DNA of 64,000 nucleotides. It comes from Saccharothrix sp. HUAS TT1. GTDB lineage: Bacteria; Actinomycetota; Actinomycetes; Mycobacteriales; Pseudonocardiaceae. Position 1 is the first letter of the stretch, and each line of letters begins with the position of its first letter. Of this stretch, positions 49,801 through 56,544 are shown one piece after another. The notes below the pieces were generated by a model. The model was given only the letters and a program-made list of their open reading frames with translations. It searched no databases and was not told the origin of the DNA. The DNA is taken from contig NZ_CP160453.1 of NCBI RefSeq assembly GCF_040744945.1, forward strand, positions 6,076,001-6,140,000, in the 5' to 3' direction. The position numbers were made by a program, and so were the translations under genes.

Positions 49801-50870
49801 GCGGCGCGGCGCACCGCTGGGAGTTCGGCGACGGCACGTCGTCCACCGAAGCCGACCCGCGCCACACCTACGCGGCGGTCGGCCGGTACCAGGCCAGGCT
49901 CACCGTGACCTACGCGGACGGCGAGACGGCGGTGGTGCCGCTGACCGTGGACGTCGGCTGCGCGGTCGCCGACGACCGGGACACGGTGTGGCTGGGCGAC
50001 GAGGACACGGGCGTGGCCAACGCGGAGGTCGGCGGCGGCTGCACGGTCGACGACCTGATCGACGACGAGAGCACGTGGACCGACCACGGCGCGTTCGTCC
50101 GCCACGTCACGGCGGTCGCCGACCGGCTGGCGCGGGACGGCGTGCTCACCGGCCGGGAGAGCGCGGCGCTGGCCCGCGCCGCCTCGGCCTCGGCCGTCGG
50201 CCGGGACGGGAGCACCGGCTACGAGCCGATCTTCGACGGGACGGCCGAGTCGCTGCGCGGCTGGGTGCAGGCCCCGAGCGGGTCGTTCGCCCTCCAGCCG
50301 GACGGCTCGCTGCGCTCGTCCGGCGGGCTCGGCATGCTCTGGTACGCCCGCGAGCGGTTCGGCGACTTCTCGGTGCGGTTGCAGTTCCGCGACTCGTCAC
50401 CGGAGGGCGTCCGGGCCAACAGCGGCGTGTTCACCCGGTTCCCGGACCCGCGCACCCCGCTCGCGGACCGGCCGCCGGACAGCTGCGGGACGGTCGGCTC
50501 GGCGCGGACGTCGCCCGCGTGGGTGGCGATCTACTGCGGGCACGAGGTGCAGATCTACGACGGCGCGAACGGCGAGCCGCAGAAGACCGGGTCGATCTAC
50601 AACTTCGACCCGGTCGGGCCGCCCACGTCCGAAGTGCCCGCGAAGGGGGTCTGGAACGACTACGAGATCCGGGTCGTCGGTCAGCGCTACACCGTGATCC
50701 GCGACGGCGTGGTGATCAACGAGTTCGACAACGCTCCGGGCAGGCAGTCGTCCCGGCCGAGCGACCCGCCGACGGACCTGCGCCAGTTCGCCGAGGGCTT
50801 CCTCGGCCTGCAGAACCACGGCAACTCCGACGTGATCGACTTCCGCGACATCCGGGTGCGGTCGCTGTAA
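46893..50870 (+). CDS. Giant secreted ThuA-F5/8C-sugar dehydrogenase-PKD-DUF1080 fusion
   Basis: A 1325-residue extracellular protein. After a signal (about 1-36): ThuA half 1 (about 55-165, VPVLVFHG, GGGFLGVADAA); an inserted F5/8 type C-like beta-sandwich (about 168-303, MLTDGKPETKWLV, DWTLQGSADGTTWTDL, FQHYRLNITANSG); ThuA half 2 (about 305-415, YNWEPNP, RSFYTGMGHTEDGY); PQQ-type dehydrogenase propeller (about 440-940, SCCHAGGGMAFDAKGNLYVGSGD, NTNDLNGKIIRI, GPDGALYLLDYGSGFF); PKD (about 945-1020); a Cys-containing domain shared with the next gene (about 1023-1105); DUF1080 (about 1110-1325, GLGMLWYARERFGDFSVRL, GLQNHGNSD). It unites activities that are separate proteins at 28643-33185. Likely oxidises and cleaves glycosides outside the cell. 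Confidence 0.88.
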   Translation: MGPRLFPHRYRRRTARRLVPALIAAAVVISGSPAVGAPTAVGTPAPAVTPAATAVPVLVFHGPAAEQQDPVTRAATAFREIGAANGMTVDVSSDPAAFTADNLARYRGVVFLSAAGATLSRDQEDVLRAYVKAGGGFLGVADAAKAQLDSSWFTGLIGTRPLGSTATPEVVSAVTASGENPPNEPKEMLTDGKPETKWLVRTRTAWVAFRLPAAAEVNRYSLTSANDVEGRDPKDWTLQGSADGTTWTDLDRRTGQAFQERAQTRLFTIAEPRSFQHYRLNITANSGEPLTQLADLRLFSGDPTPPPTPGVHRSVVNVLDRQHPANEGLPLNVTRSDRWYNWEPNPVGLVHTLAQVEERHYDPGPGPNGPFHPVSWCRDYDGGRSFYTGMGHTEDGYGEDAFRRHLTGALKWTTGVVRGDCQATIAANYEVERLTAANRTGQLDQIGEPHGLTTTPDGAVFYVGKAACPTGPVADWAKPEVGLGCGTIHRFDPAAEQVKLLATLPVMGNRGSGTELVKNEEGLLGIVPDPAFAENGRLYVYWMPHDTVDRAKRTGKRTISRLTYDHDAKTIDLASRVDLLQWEVQQHSCCHAGGGMAFDAKGNLYVGSGDSNSSLGSQGYSGNNWTAEWEGLSFQDARRTAGNTNDLNGKIIRIHPEPDGTYTIPEGNLFPPGTAKTRPEIYVMGVRNISRLQVDPVTQWLTAAWVGPDATVPKPELGPAKYETATIITEAGNHGWPYCMGNKQPYRDRSNTDATVLTGWYDCDAPKNTSPRNTGLVDLPPVKNNMIWYSPSGGGPVFPARPDGSGVPTYDPDDATYTQPYLRGGGQAVMTGPTYHRELVDTDSGVAWPEYWDDKWFIGDQSNSANRIAVTVDPAGVPTAAPPAFAESLRAIIPGGLGNDRLQSWMDAKFGPDGALYLLDYGSGFFSLHANQKLIRINYRGGERTPAPAATSVAVQNKPLTVAFTGSRSGGAAHRWEFGDGTSSTEADPRHTYAAVGRYQARLTVTYADGETAVVPLTVDVGCAVADDRDTVWLGDEDTGVANAEVGGGCTVDDLIDDESTWTDHGAFVRHVTAVADRLARDGVLTGRESAALARAASASAVGRDGSTGYEPIFDGTAESLRGWVQAPSGSFALQPDGSLRSSGGLGMLWYARERFGDFSVRLQFRDSSPEGVRANSGVFTRFPDPRTPLADRPPDSCGTVGSARTSPAWVAIYCGHEVQIYDGANGEPQKTGSIYNFDPVGPPTSEVPAKGVWNDYEIRVVGQRYTVIRDGVVINEFDNAPGRQSSRPSDPPTDLRQFAEGFLGLQNHGNSDVIDFRDIRVRSL

Positions 50871-50936
50871 CGGCTCCCGGCCGGCGCGCGACCGCGTGCG
50901 CCGGCCGGTCACCGCCGCGCCCAGGGAAGGTGCACC

Positions 50937-52460
50937 ATGTTCCGACGTCTGACCGCCGGTGTGGCGGTTGCCCTGATGTGGGCCTCGCCCGCCGCCGTCC
51001 CGGCCACCGCGACGCCGTCCGCACCCGTCCAGGTCCAGGAGCAGGTGCTGACCTGGACCGCCGACAACGACACCACCCGCTACAAGACCGCGCCCGCCAC
51101 CGCCGTGGCGGGCGAGACCAGGATCGTCTGGGAGAACAGCGAGGCCACCGGCAACACCACCGGCATGCCGCACACGCTGACGTTCGACACCTCGTCGCCG
51201 GGCTACAACCACGACGTGGACCTGGACGTCCTGGCCAACCCGTTCGACGCGCGGAACGGCAGGCACGAGGCCACCGTCACGCTCACGCCGGGCAAGTACC
51301 GCTACTTCTGCACCATCCCCGGCCACGGCTCGATGACCGGCGAGTTCACCGTGACCGCGGGCGGCGAGGACACCACGCCGCCGACCGTCACGGCCGACGT
51401 CGCCGGTGACCGGGACACCGCCGGGGCCTACGTCGGCAGCGCCACGGTGACCGTGACCGCCTCCGACGCGGGTTCGGGGGTCGGCGCCGTCGAGCACGAG
51501 GTGGACGGCGCCGGGTTCCGGCCCCACACCGAGCCCGTCCGGATCACCGCCGTCGGCGAGCACGCGGTGCGGTACCGGGCGACCGACCGGGCGGGCAACA
51601 CCTCGGAGGTCGGCTCGGTGGTGTTCCGCGTGGTCGAGCCGACCTCGGACACCACGCCGCCCACCGTGACGGCCGCCGTCGCCGGTGACCGGGAGCCGGA
51701 CGGCGACATCGTCGGCACGGCGACCGTGACCGTCACCGCGACCGACGCCGGTTCGGGCGTGGACCTGGTGGAGTACAAGCTCGACGCCGAACCGTGGACC
51801 GCGTACGCGGCGCCGGTCGCCGTGACGTCCCCCGGCGCGCACATGGTGCACTACCGGGCCACCGACGAGGCCGGGAACACCTCGCCCGAGGGCATGGTCG
51901 CCTTCACCGTCGCCACACCGCCCGCCGACACCGCGCCGCCCACGACGTCGGCCGCGGTGTCGGGTTCCACGGACCCGGACGGCCGCTACATCGGCCGGGC
52001 GACGGTGACGATCACCGCGACGGACGCGCAGTCCGGCGTCAAGCTCGTGGAGCACAAGGTGGACGGTGGCGCGTGGGCGCCGCACTCCGCCGCCCTCGTG
52101 GTCGACACCGCGGGCGCGCACACCGTCGCGTACCGGGCCACCGACAACGCGGGCAACACCGCGGCGGAGAAGTCCTCGTCCTTCACCGTGGTCGCGCCGG
52201 GAGCGGACGCCTGCCCGGACTCCGACACCAGGCCGACGGTGGTCATCGGCCGCGACGACACCGGGGTGCCGAACGTCGACACCGGCGACGGCTGCACCGT
52301 CAGCGACCTGGTCGACCAGCACGGCGAGCACCCCGACCACGCGGCGTTCGTCCGGCACGTCGAACTGGTCACCGACGACCTGGTGGCCCGGGACGTGCTC
52401 ACCCGCAGGGAGCAGGCGGCGATCGTGCGCGCGGCTTCGCGATCCGACATCGGCAAGTAG
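50937..52460 (+). CDS. Secreted cupredoxin with three Ig-like repeats and a novel C-terminal domain
   Basis: A 507-residue protein: signal 1-27; plastocyanin-like domain about 33-143 with a type 1 copper set, His in GMPHTLTF and Cys, His and Met in FCTIPGHGSMTG; three OmpL47-like Ig repeats of about 95 residues (about 146-420), each opening DTTPPTVTA or similar and ending YRATDxAGNTS; and a C-terminal domain (about 424-507: DACPDSDTRP, GDGCTVSDLVDQHGEH, DHAAFVRHVELVTDDL, LTRREQAAIVRAA). That last domain is shared with the upstream giant dehydrogenase. GGAAGG lies near ATG 50937. It probably shuttles electrons between dehydrogenase and laccase, an inference from copper site and operon. Confidence 0.85.
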   Translation: MFRRLTAGVAVALMWASPAAVPATATPSAPVQVQEQVLTWTADNDTTRYKTAPATAVAGETRIVWENSEATGNTTGMPHTLTFDTSSPGYNHDVDLDVLANPFDARNGRHEATVTLTPGKYRYFCTIPGHGSMTGEFTVTAGGEDTTPPTVTADVAGDRDTAGAYVGSATVTVTASDAGSGVGAVEHEVDGAGFRPHTEPVRITAVGEHAVRYRATDRAGNTSEVGSVVFRVVEPTSDTTPPTVTAAVAGDREPDGDIVGTATVTVTATDAGSGVDLVEYKLDAEPWTAYAAPVAVTSPGAHMVHYRATDEAGNTSPEGMVAFTVATPPADTAPPTTSAAVSGSTDPDGRYIGRATVTITATDAQSGVKLVEHKVDGGAWAPHSAALVVDTAGAHTVAYRATDNAGNTAAEKSSSFTVVAPGADACPDSDTRPTVVIGRDDTGVPNVDTGDGCTVSDLVDQHGEHPDHAAFVRHVELVTDDLVARDVLTRREQAAIVRAASRSDIGK

Positions 52461-52488
52461 TTCCTTCACACCAGCAGGGAGAACACAG

Positions 52489-53457
52489 ATGGCTGGACGG
52501 ACCGCCTCCGCGCTCGCGACCTTGAGCGCCATCGTCACCGCCTCCGCGGTCTGCGCCGCGCCGAGCGCGCACGCCGACCTGGTGATGCACTGCGTGGGCA
52601 GCGGCGGACCCGTCACGGTCCCCAGCGACCTGCTCGTGCCGGCGGGGCAGTCGTGCTCGTTGCGCGGCACGACCATCACCGGTGACGTGCGGGTGGCCGC
52701 GGGCGCGAACCTCGTGGTGCACGGCGGCACGATCAACGGCGGGGTGTGGGTCGCGGCGGACGGCTACCTCGACTCGACCGACACCCGGATCGACGGCGCC
52801 CTCACCCTGGCCGCCGGCGGGTTCGGCCTGTACCTGCGCGGCACCGACACCGGCGGTGTGGTCGTCGAGCCGAGGGGCACGGCCGCCATCGAGGGCTTCC
52901 TGTTCGCCGAGCAGGGCTCGAAGGTCGACGGCGGCATCACGGCGGGCGTCGGCGAGATCACCGTCACCGACAGCGAAGTCCTCGGCAACGTCAGCACGAA
53001 CGGGACCTACTTCACCGACCTGCACGGCGCCTTCGTGGACGGGGCGCTGTCGGTGCTGAACAACTCGACCGGCAGCGTCGTGTGCGACAGCGCGGTGCAG
53101 GGCAGGGCCACGTTCGCCGGCAGCGTCGGCGGTGTGCAGCTCGGCCCGAACGGCGGCCTGGACACCTGCGCCTCCGGTGGCTACTTCGCCCGGGACGTCA
53201 GCATCTCGAACACCACCGGCGGGCGCACGACGGTGGACGACAACATCATCAACGGCGCGCTCCACCTCACCGCGAACGACCCGACGGCGGAGGTGGCGGA
53301 CAACAACCGGGTCCGCGGCGGGATCGTCGGCGCTCACGACGCGCCCGGGGCGTCCGCTCTCGCCGCGGGCGTCCGGGGCACTGCCGCGGAGCGCGCGGCG
53401 GAGCGCCTGGCGCGGGCGGGTGACGCCGCCGCGGTGAGCGGCCGGGCCCGGCTCTGA
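52489..53457 (+). CDS. Secreted beta-helix (polymer-forming, bactofilin-like) protein
   Basis: A 322-residue protein with a Sec signal (about 1-30, ending SAHA). The mature part is a run of short beta strands with a regular Gly/Val/Asp spacing (TTITGDVRVAAGANLVVHGGTINGGVWVAADG... broken here; units such as GGVWVAADGYLDS and KVDGGITAGVGEITV), like bactofilin/DUF583 right-handed beta-helices. Two Cys near the start (MHCVG, QSCSL) and two later (VVCDS, LDTCAS) may form disulfides. GGGAG lies 8 nt before ATG 52489 and the gap to the cupredoxin stop is 28 bp, so it is the operon's last gene. A scaffolding or wall-associated role is inferred. Confidence 0.7.
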   Translation: MAGRTASALATLSAIVTASAVCAAPSAHADLVMHCVGSGGPVTVPSDLLVPAGQSCSLRGTTITGDVRVAAGANLVVHGGTINGGVWVAADGYLDSTDTRIDGALTLAAGGFGLYLRGTDTGGVVVEPRGTAAIEGFLFAEQGSKVDGGITAGVGEITVTDSEVLGNVSTNGTYFTDLHGAFVDGALSVLNNSTGSVVCDSAVQGRATFAGSVGGVQLGPNGGLDTCASGGYFARDVSISNTTGGRTTVDDNIINGALHLTANDPTAEVADNNRVRGGIVGAHDAPGASALAAGVRGTAAERAAERLARAGDAAAVSGRARL

Positions 53458-53477
53458 CGGCTCTCCCGGGCTCGCCT

Positions 53478-53512
53478 CTCCCGGGCTCGCCTCGGTCGGC
53501 GAGCCCCGGGAG
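53478..53512. terminator. Bidirectional terminator between convergent genes
   Basis: CTCCCGGGCTCGCC (53478-53491) pairs with 53498-53512 over 14 bp with one bulged C and a 6-nt loop. It serves the beta-helix gene on the plus strand and the GH76 gene on the minus strand. The left arm is partly duplicated just before (53462-53475). Confidence 0.65.
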
Positions 53513-53521
53513 GGCGGTCGG

Positions 53522-55048
53522 TCAGCCGGCGGCGTTCATCAGGTCCACCGCGCTGTGCTGGCGGGCCGCGTCGCTGCGCTGGAACGGTCCGGCCCACGGC
53601 TGGTCATAGGAGTCGCTGCTGGAGCGGTCCCTGGCGTGGGCCGTGTCCGCCTGCCGCTTGAGGTAGGCGGTGTACGGGCGGTCGGCCAGCGCCTGGTTGA
53701 GCTTGCCGAGGCCGCGCGCGAACGCGCCCTTGAAGGACGGGACGTCACCGCCGCCGCCGTTGTCGAACACGATCCCGCCGGGGTTGAGCGCGGCGTTCGT
53801 GGTCGAGGCGTTGGCCAGCGCGCGGGCCCGGTCCAGGTACGACCGGTCGCCCGTGGCGCGGTGCAGCTCGGTCAACGCGGCCAGCGGCACGCCCTGGTTG
53901 TAGCTCCACGGCGTCTGGCCGTTGTTGCGGCACGTCGACGTGACCAGGCCGTCGTTGACCAGGTTCGAGCCGTTGATCATCCCGCTGCCCTCGAACCACC
54001 GCCAGCCGTCCCGGGCCCGCTGCACGTGGGTCGTGTCGCCGGGCAGCCGGTTGTGCAGGGCGGCGTTGAGCTGGACGTAGAGCGAGTTCGCGATCGCGTT
54101 CTTGTAGGTCCGGCTGGACGTCCACCAGATGCCGCCGCCGCACACCGCGTCCCAGTACCGGTGGATGTGGTCGGCGCCGACGCGGGCCGTGTCGAGGTAG
54201 CGGCGGTCGCCGGTCAGGTCGTAGGCGGCGATCCAGGCCAGGCCCCACCAGGCGACGTCGTCGTTGTACTCGTTGATGAAGTTGCCGTCCCACGCGGTGC
54301 GGTTGAGGTCGTACGTGCGGGCGATGGCGTAGCGGTAGGAGCCCATGCCGCTGACCCGCGCGTTGTCGATGATCGCGTTGAGGGCGTTGGCGGCGTTCCA
54401 CCAGCCCGTGGTGTCGAACAGGCCGGTGCCGAGGTTGTACCGCTGCATCAGCGCGGTGGCCGCGGCGGTGCGGCGGTCCCAGGCGTTCCAGGTGGTGCGG
54501 TACCAGCTCGTGCACGCGATGGTCGACGACCCGGTCGGCTGGGCGCAGGCGCGCAGCAGGCCGACGCGCAGGCCGACCCAGTCGTCCACGTTGTGCATGA
54601 GCGTGCGCCCGCCCGCGGGGGCCGTGACCTCGCCCAGCTTCGGCTGCCACGTCACGCCGGCGTCGAACGAGCGGTCCAGCCAGACCGCGCCGCCGCCGGA
54701 GAGCACCGCCCAGCCCATGGTCTCGGAGCCGTCGAAGTGCAGCTCCACCCGACCGGCGCCGACGGGCAGGGCCTGGGCGACCCGCTCCCCCGCCGAGAGC
54801 GCCGGGTCGCGCCCGTCGCAGTGCTGGTTGCAGATCGCGGCGAGGGTGGTCGGCGGGACCGCCGACGGCCGGGTCCGGGACCGGTGCGCGCTGGGTGGCA
54901 GGGCGGGGTCCCGGTCGTCGCAGTAGCTGTCGCACGCGACGGGCGCGGGTGGCGGTGGCGGTGCGGTCGCGGACTCGGCGGGAACGACCACAGAGGACAG
55001 GAGCAGGGACGCCAGGACGGCGGTGTTCGACAAGACGGTGTTCAGCAC
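53522..55048 (-). CDS. Secreted GH76-family alpha-1,6-mannanase-like glycoside hydrolase
   Basis: A 508-residue extracellular glycosidase. Signal about 1-27, then two short Cys-containing repeats (CDSYCDDRDPALP and CNQHCDGRDPALS), each DRDPAL/GRDPAL flanked by Cys pairs. A beta segment (VELHFDGSETMGWAVLSGGGAVWLDRSFD) precedes the GH76 alpha/alpha barrel (about 160-508). The catalytic Asp pair D263-D264 lies in YNDDVAWWGLAWI, and NGQTPWSYNQGVPL is also characteristic. GH76 enzymes cut alpha-1,6-mannan, as in fungal walls. Start GTG 55048 has GGGGAGG upstream. A LacI-type palindrome overlaps the expected transcription start. Confidence 0.87.
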   Translation of the reverse strand: MLNTVLSNTAVLASLLLSSVVVPAESATAPPPPPAPVACDSYCDDRDPALPPSAHRSRTRPSAVPPTTLAAICNQHCDGRDPALSAGERVAQALPVGAGRVELHFDGSETMGWAVLSGGGAVWLDRSFDAGVTWQPKLGEVTAPAGGRTLMHNVDDWVGLRVGLLRACAQPTGSSTIACTSWYRTTWNAWDRRTAAATALMQRYNLGTGLFDTTGWWNAANALNAIIDNARVSGMGSYRYAIARTYDLNRTAWDGNFINEYNDDVAWWGLAWIAAYDLTGDRRYLDTARVGADHIHRYWDAVCGGGIWWTSSRTYKNAIANSLYVQLNAALHNRLPGDTTHVQRARDGWRWFEGSGMINGSNLVNDGLVTSTCRNNGQTPWSYNQGVPLAALTELHRATGDRSYLDRARALANASTTNAALNPGGIVFDNGGGGDVPSFKGAFARGLGKLNQALADRPYTAYLKRQADTAHARDRSSSDSYDQPWAGPFQRSDAARQHSAVDLMNAAG

Positions 55049-55082
55049 GGGACCTCCCCAACGGGAGTGGGTGGCCGACAGG

Positions 55083-55111
55083 GGTGTGAGAACGCTCTCA
55101 CACCGAGGTTA
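55083..55111 (-). promoter_or_regulatory. LacI-type operator and -10 of the GH76 gene
   Basis: GGTGTGAGA-ACGC-TCTCACACC (55083-55104) is a 22-bp palindrome with perfect 9-bp arms. The minus-strand -10 TAACCT (55111-55106) places the start of transcription inside it. The half-site TGTGAGA is close to LacI/GalR-type operators. No LacI gene lies nearby. The gap to the ROK stop at 55320 shows nothing else. Confidence 0.65.
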
Positions 55112-55319
55112 GGAGCGGTCGGGACAGCGCGGTATAGACCATCCAGCCGACCCGTGCTGCGACGGGCGGTGACAACCGGGCAGAACCCGCGCGCGGAGGT
55201 CGACACCCCGGACATCCTGCCGCGAAGCTCGGACCACCGCCCGCCGCGGGCCTTCCACGTCCGTCCTGAGTGGACCGGTCGGCGCCCGTCGGCGCGGGCC
55301 GGGGTCCGTCCACGGGCGG

Positions 55320-56489
55320 TCAGACCAGCTGGGCGTCCAGGACCTGGGCCGAGAGCACGTGCTGGGTCACCATGGCGGCCGCACCGAGCACGCCCGCCTC
55401 CACCCCGACCCGGGACGCGACGATCCGCAGGTTCTCGGTGGCCAGCGGCAGGGAGCGGCGGTACACGGACTCCCGGACACCGGCGAGCAGCATCTCCCCC
55501 GCCTGCGCGACCATCCCGCCGACCACGACGAGCGACGGGTTGAACATGCTCACGCACGCCGCCAGCACGTCACCGATGTCGCGACCGGCCTGGCGCACGA
55601 CCTGGCCCGCCTCGGGGTCGCCCGCCCGCACCAGGCGCACGACGTCCGCGGTGCTCGCGACGCCCACACCGCGCGCCTTCAGCCTGGCCACCAGCGCGGG
55701 ACCGCCCGCGACCGCTTCGAGGCAGCCCGTGTTGCCGCACCGGCACAGCGCGTCGCCGCCGCCGGGCGCGTAGACGTGGCCCAGGTCGCCCGCCGCGCCG
55801 ACCGCGCCCCGGTGCAGCACGCCGTTGCTGATGAAGCCCGACCCGATGCCGGTGGCGACCTTCACCACGATCATGTGCCGCTCGTCCGGGAACGCCGTCG
55901 CGTGCTCGCCCAGCGCCATCAGGTTGACCTCGTTGTCGACCAGCACCGGCACGCCCAGCTCGGCCCCCACCGCGGCGGGCACGTCGAACCCGTTCCAGCC
56001 GGGCATTATCGGCGGGTTGTTCGGCCGGCCGGACGAGTGCTCGACCGGTCCGGGCAGGCCGATGCCCACCCCCGACACGGTCGTCCCGTCCCCCGCGGGC
56101 AGCAGGTCGCGCCAAGCCCCGACCAGCAGCGGCAGGATCACCTCCGGCCCGTCGGCGATGTCGAGCCCGACCTCCTCGACCGCCAGCAGCCGGCACTCCA
56201 GGTCCGCCACGGCGACGGTGGCGTGGGTCGCGCCGACGTCGGCGGCGAGCACCAGGGAGGCGCGGGGGTTGAACGCGAACAGGCTCGCCGGGCGACCGCC
56301 GGTGGACAGGCTGCTGCCGATGTCGAGGATCAGCCCGGCGGCGAGCAGCGAGTCGAGCCGGGCGCGGACGGTGGAGCGGGCCAGGCCGGTCTCCGCCACG
56401 ATGTCCGCCCGCGTGCGCGGCCTGCCGTCGACCAGCAGGCGCACCAACGCGGAGGGCGAGTCGGCGTCGAAGGGCCGGGCGCGTTCCAT
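55320..56489 (-). CDS. ROK-family transcriptional regulator (paralog of the one at 43049)
   Basis: A 389-residue ROK regulator clearly paralogous to the protein at 43049. Long identical blocks include GLARSTVRARLD in the helix-turn-helix, STGGRPA, VGATHATVAV, GVGIGLPGPVEHS, RPNNPPIMPGW, LGVPVLVDNEVNLMALGEH and CRCGNTGCLEAVA (zinc site). The recognition helix is the same, so both should bind the same operator. ATG 56489 has GGGAG 9 nt upstream. It lies behind the GH76 gene on the same strand without a shared promoter. It may be a second sensor, with a different sugar, acting on the ACTTTTGT sites. Confidence 0.9.
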   Translation of the reverse strand: MERARPFDADSPSALVRLLVDGRPRTRADIVAETGLARSTVRARLDSLLAAGLILDIGSSLSTGGRPASLFAFNPRASLVLAADVGATHATVAVADLECRLLAVEEVGLDIADGPEVILPLLVGAWRDLLPAGDGTTVSGVGIGLPGPVEHSSGRPNNPPIMPGWNGFDVPAAVGAELGVPVLVDNEVNLMALGEHATAFPDERHMIVVKVATGIGSGFISNGVLHRGAVGAAGDLGHVYAPGGGDALCRCGNTGCLEAVAGGPALVARLKARGVGVASTADVVRLVRAGDPEAGQVVRQAGRDIGDVLAACVSMFNPSLVVVGGMVAQAGEMLLAGVRESVYRRSLPLATENLRIVASRVGVEAGVLGAAAMVTQHVLSAQVLDAQLV

Positions 56490-56544
56490 CCGCCCAGTCT
56501 CCCACCAGAGGGTTCTCGGCCCGTCGCGCGGTTCGCAGGGGTGG

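Noticed and set aside
48020..51409. 1129-codon frame overlapping the giant dehydrogenase on the same strand
   Set aside because: Arg/Gly-rich shifted reading of the true frame, no start context or domain.
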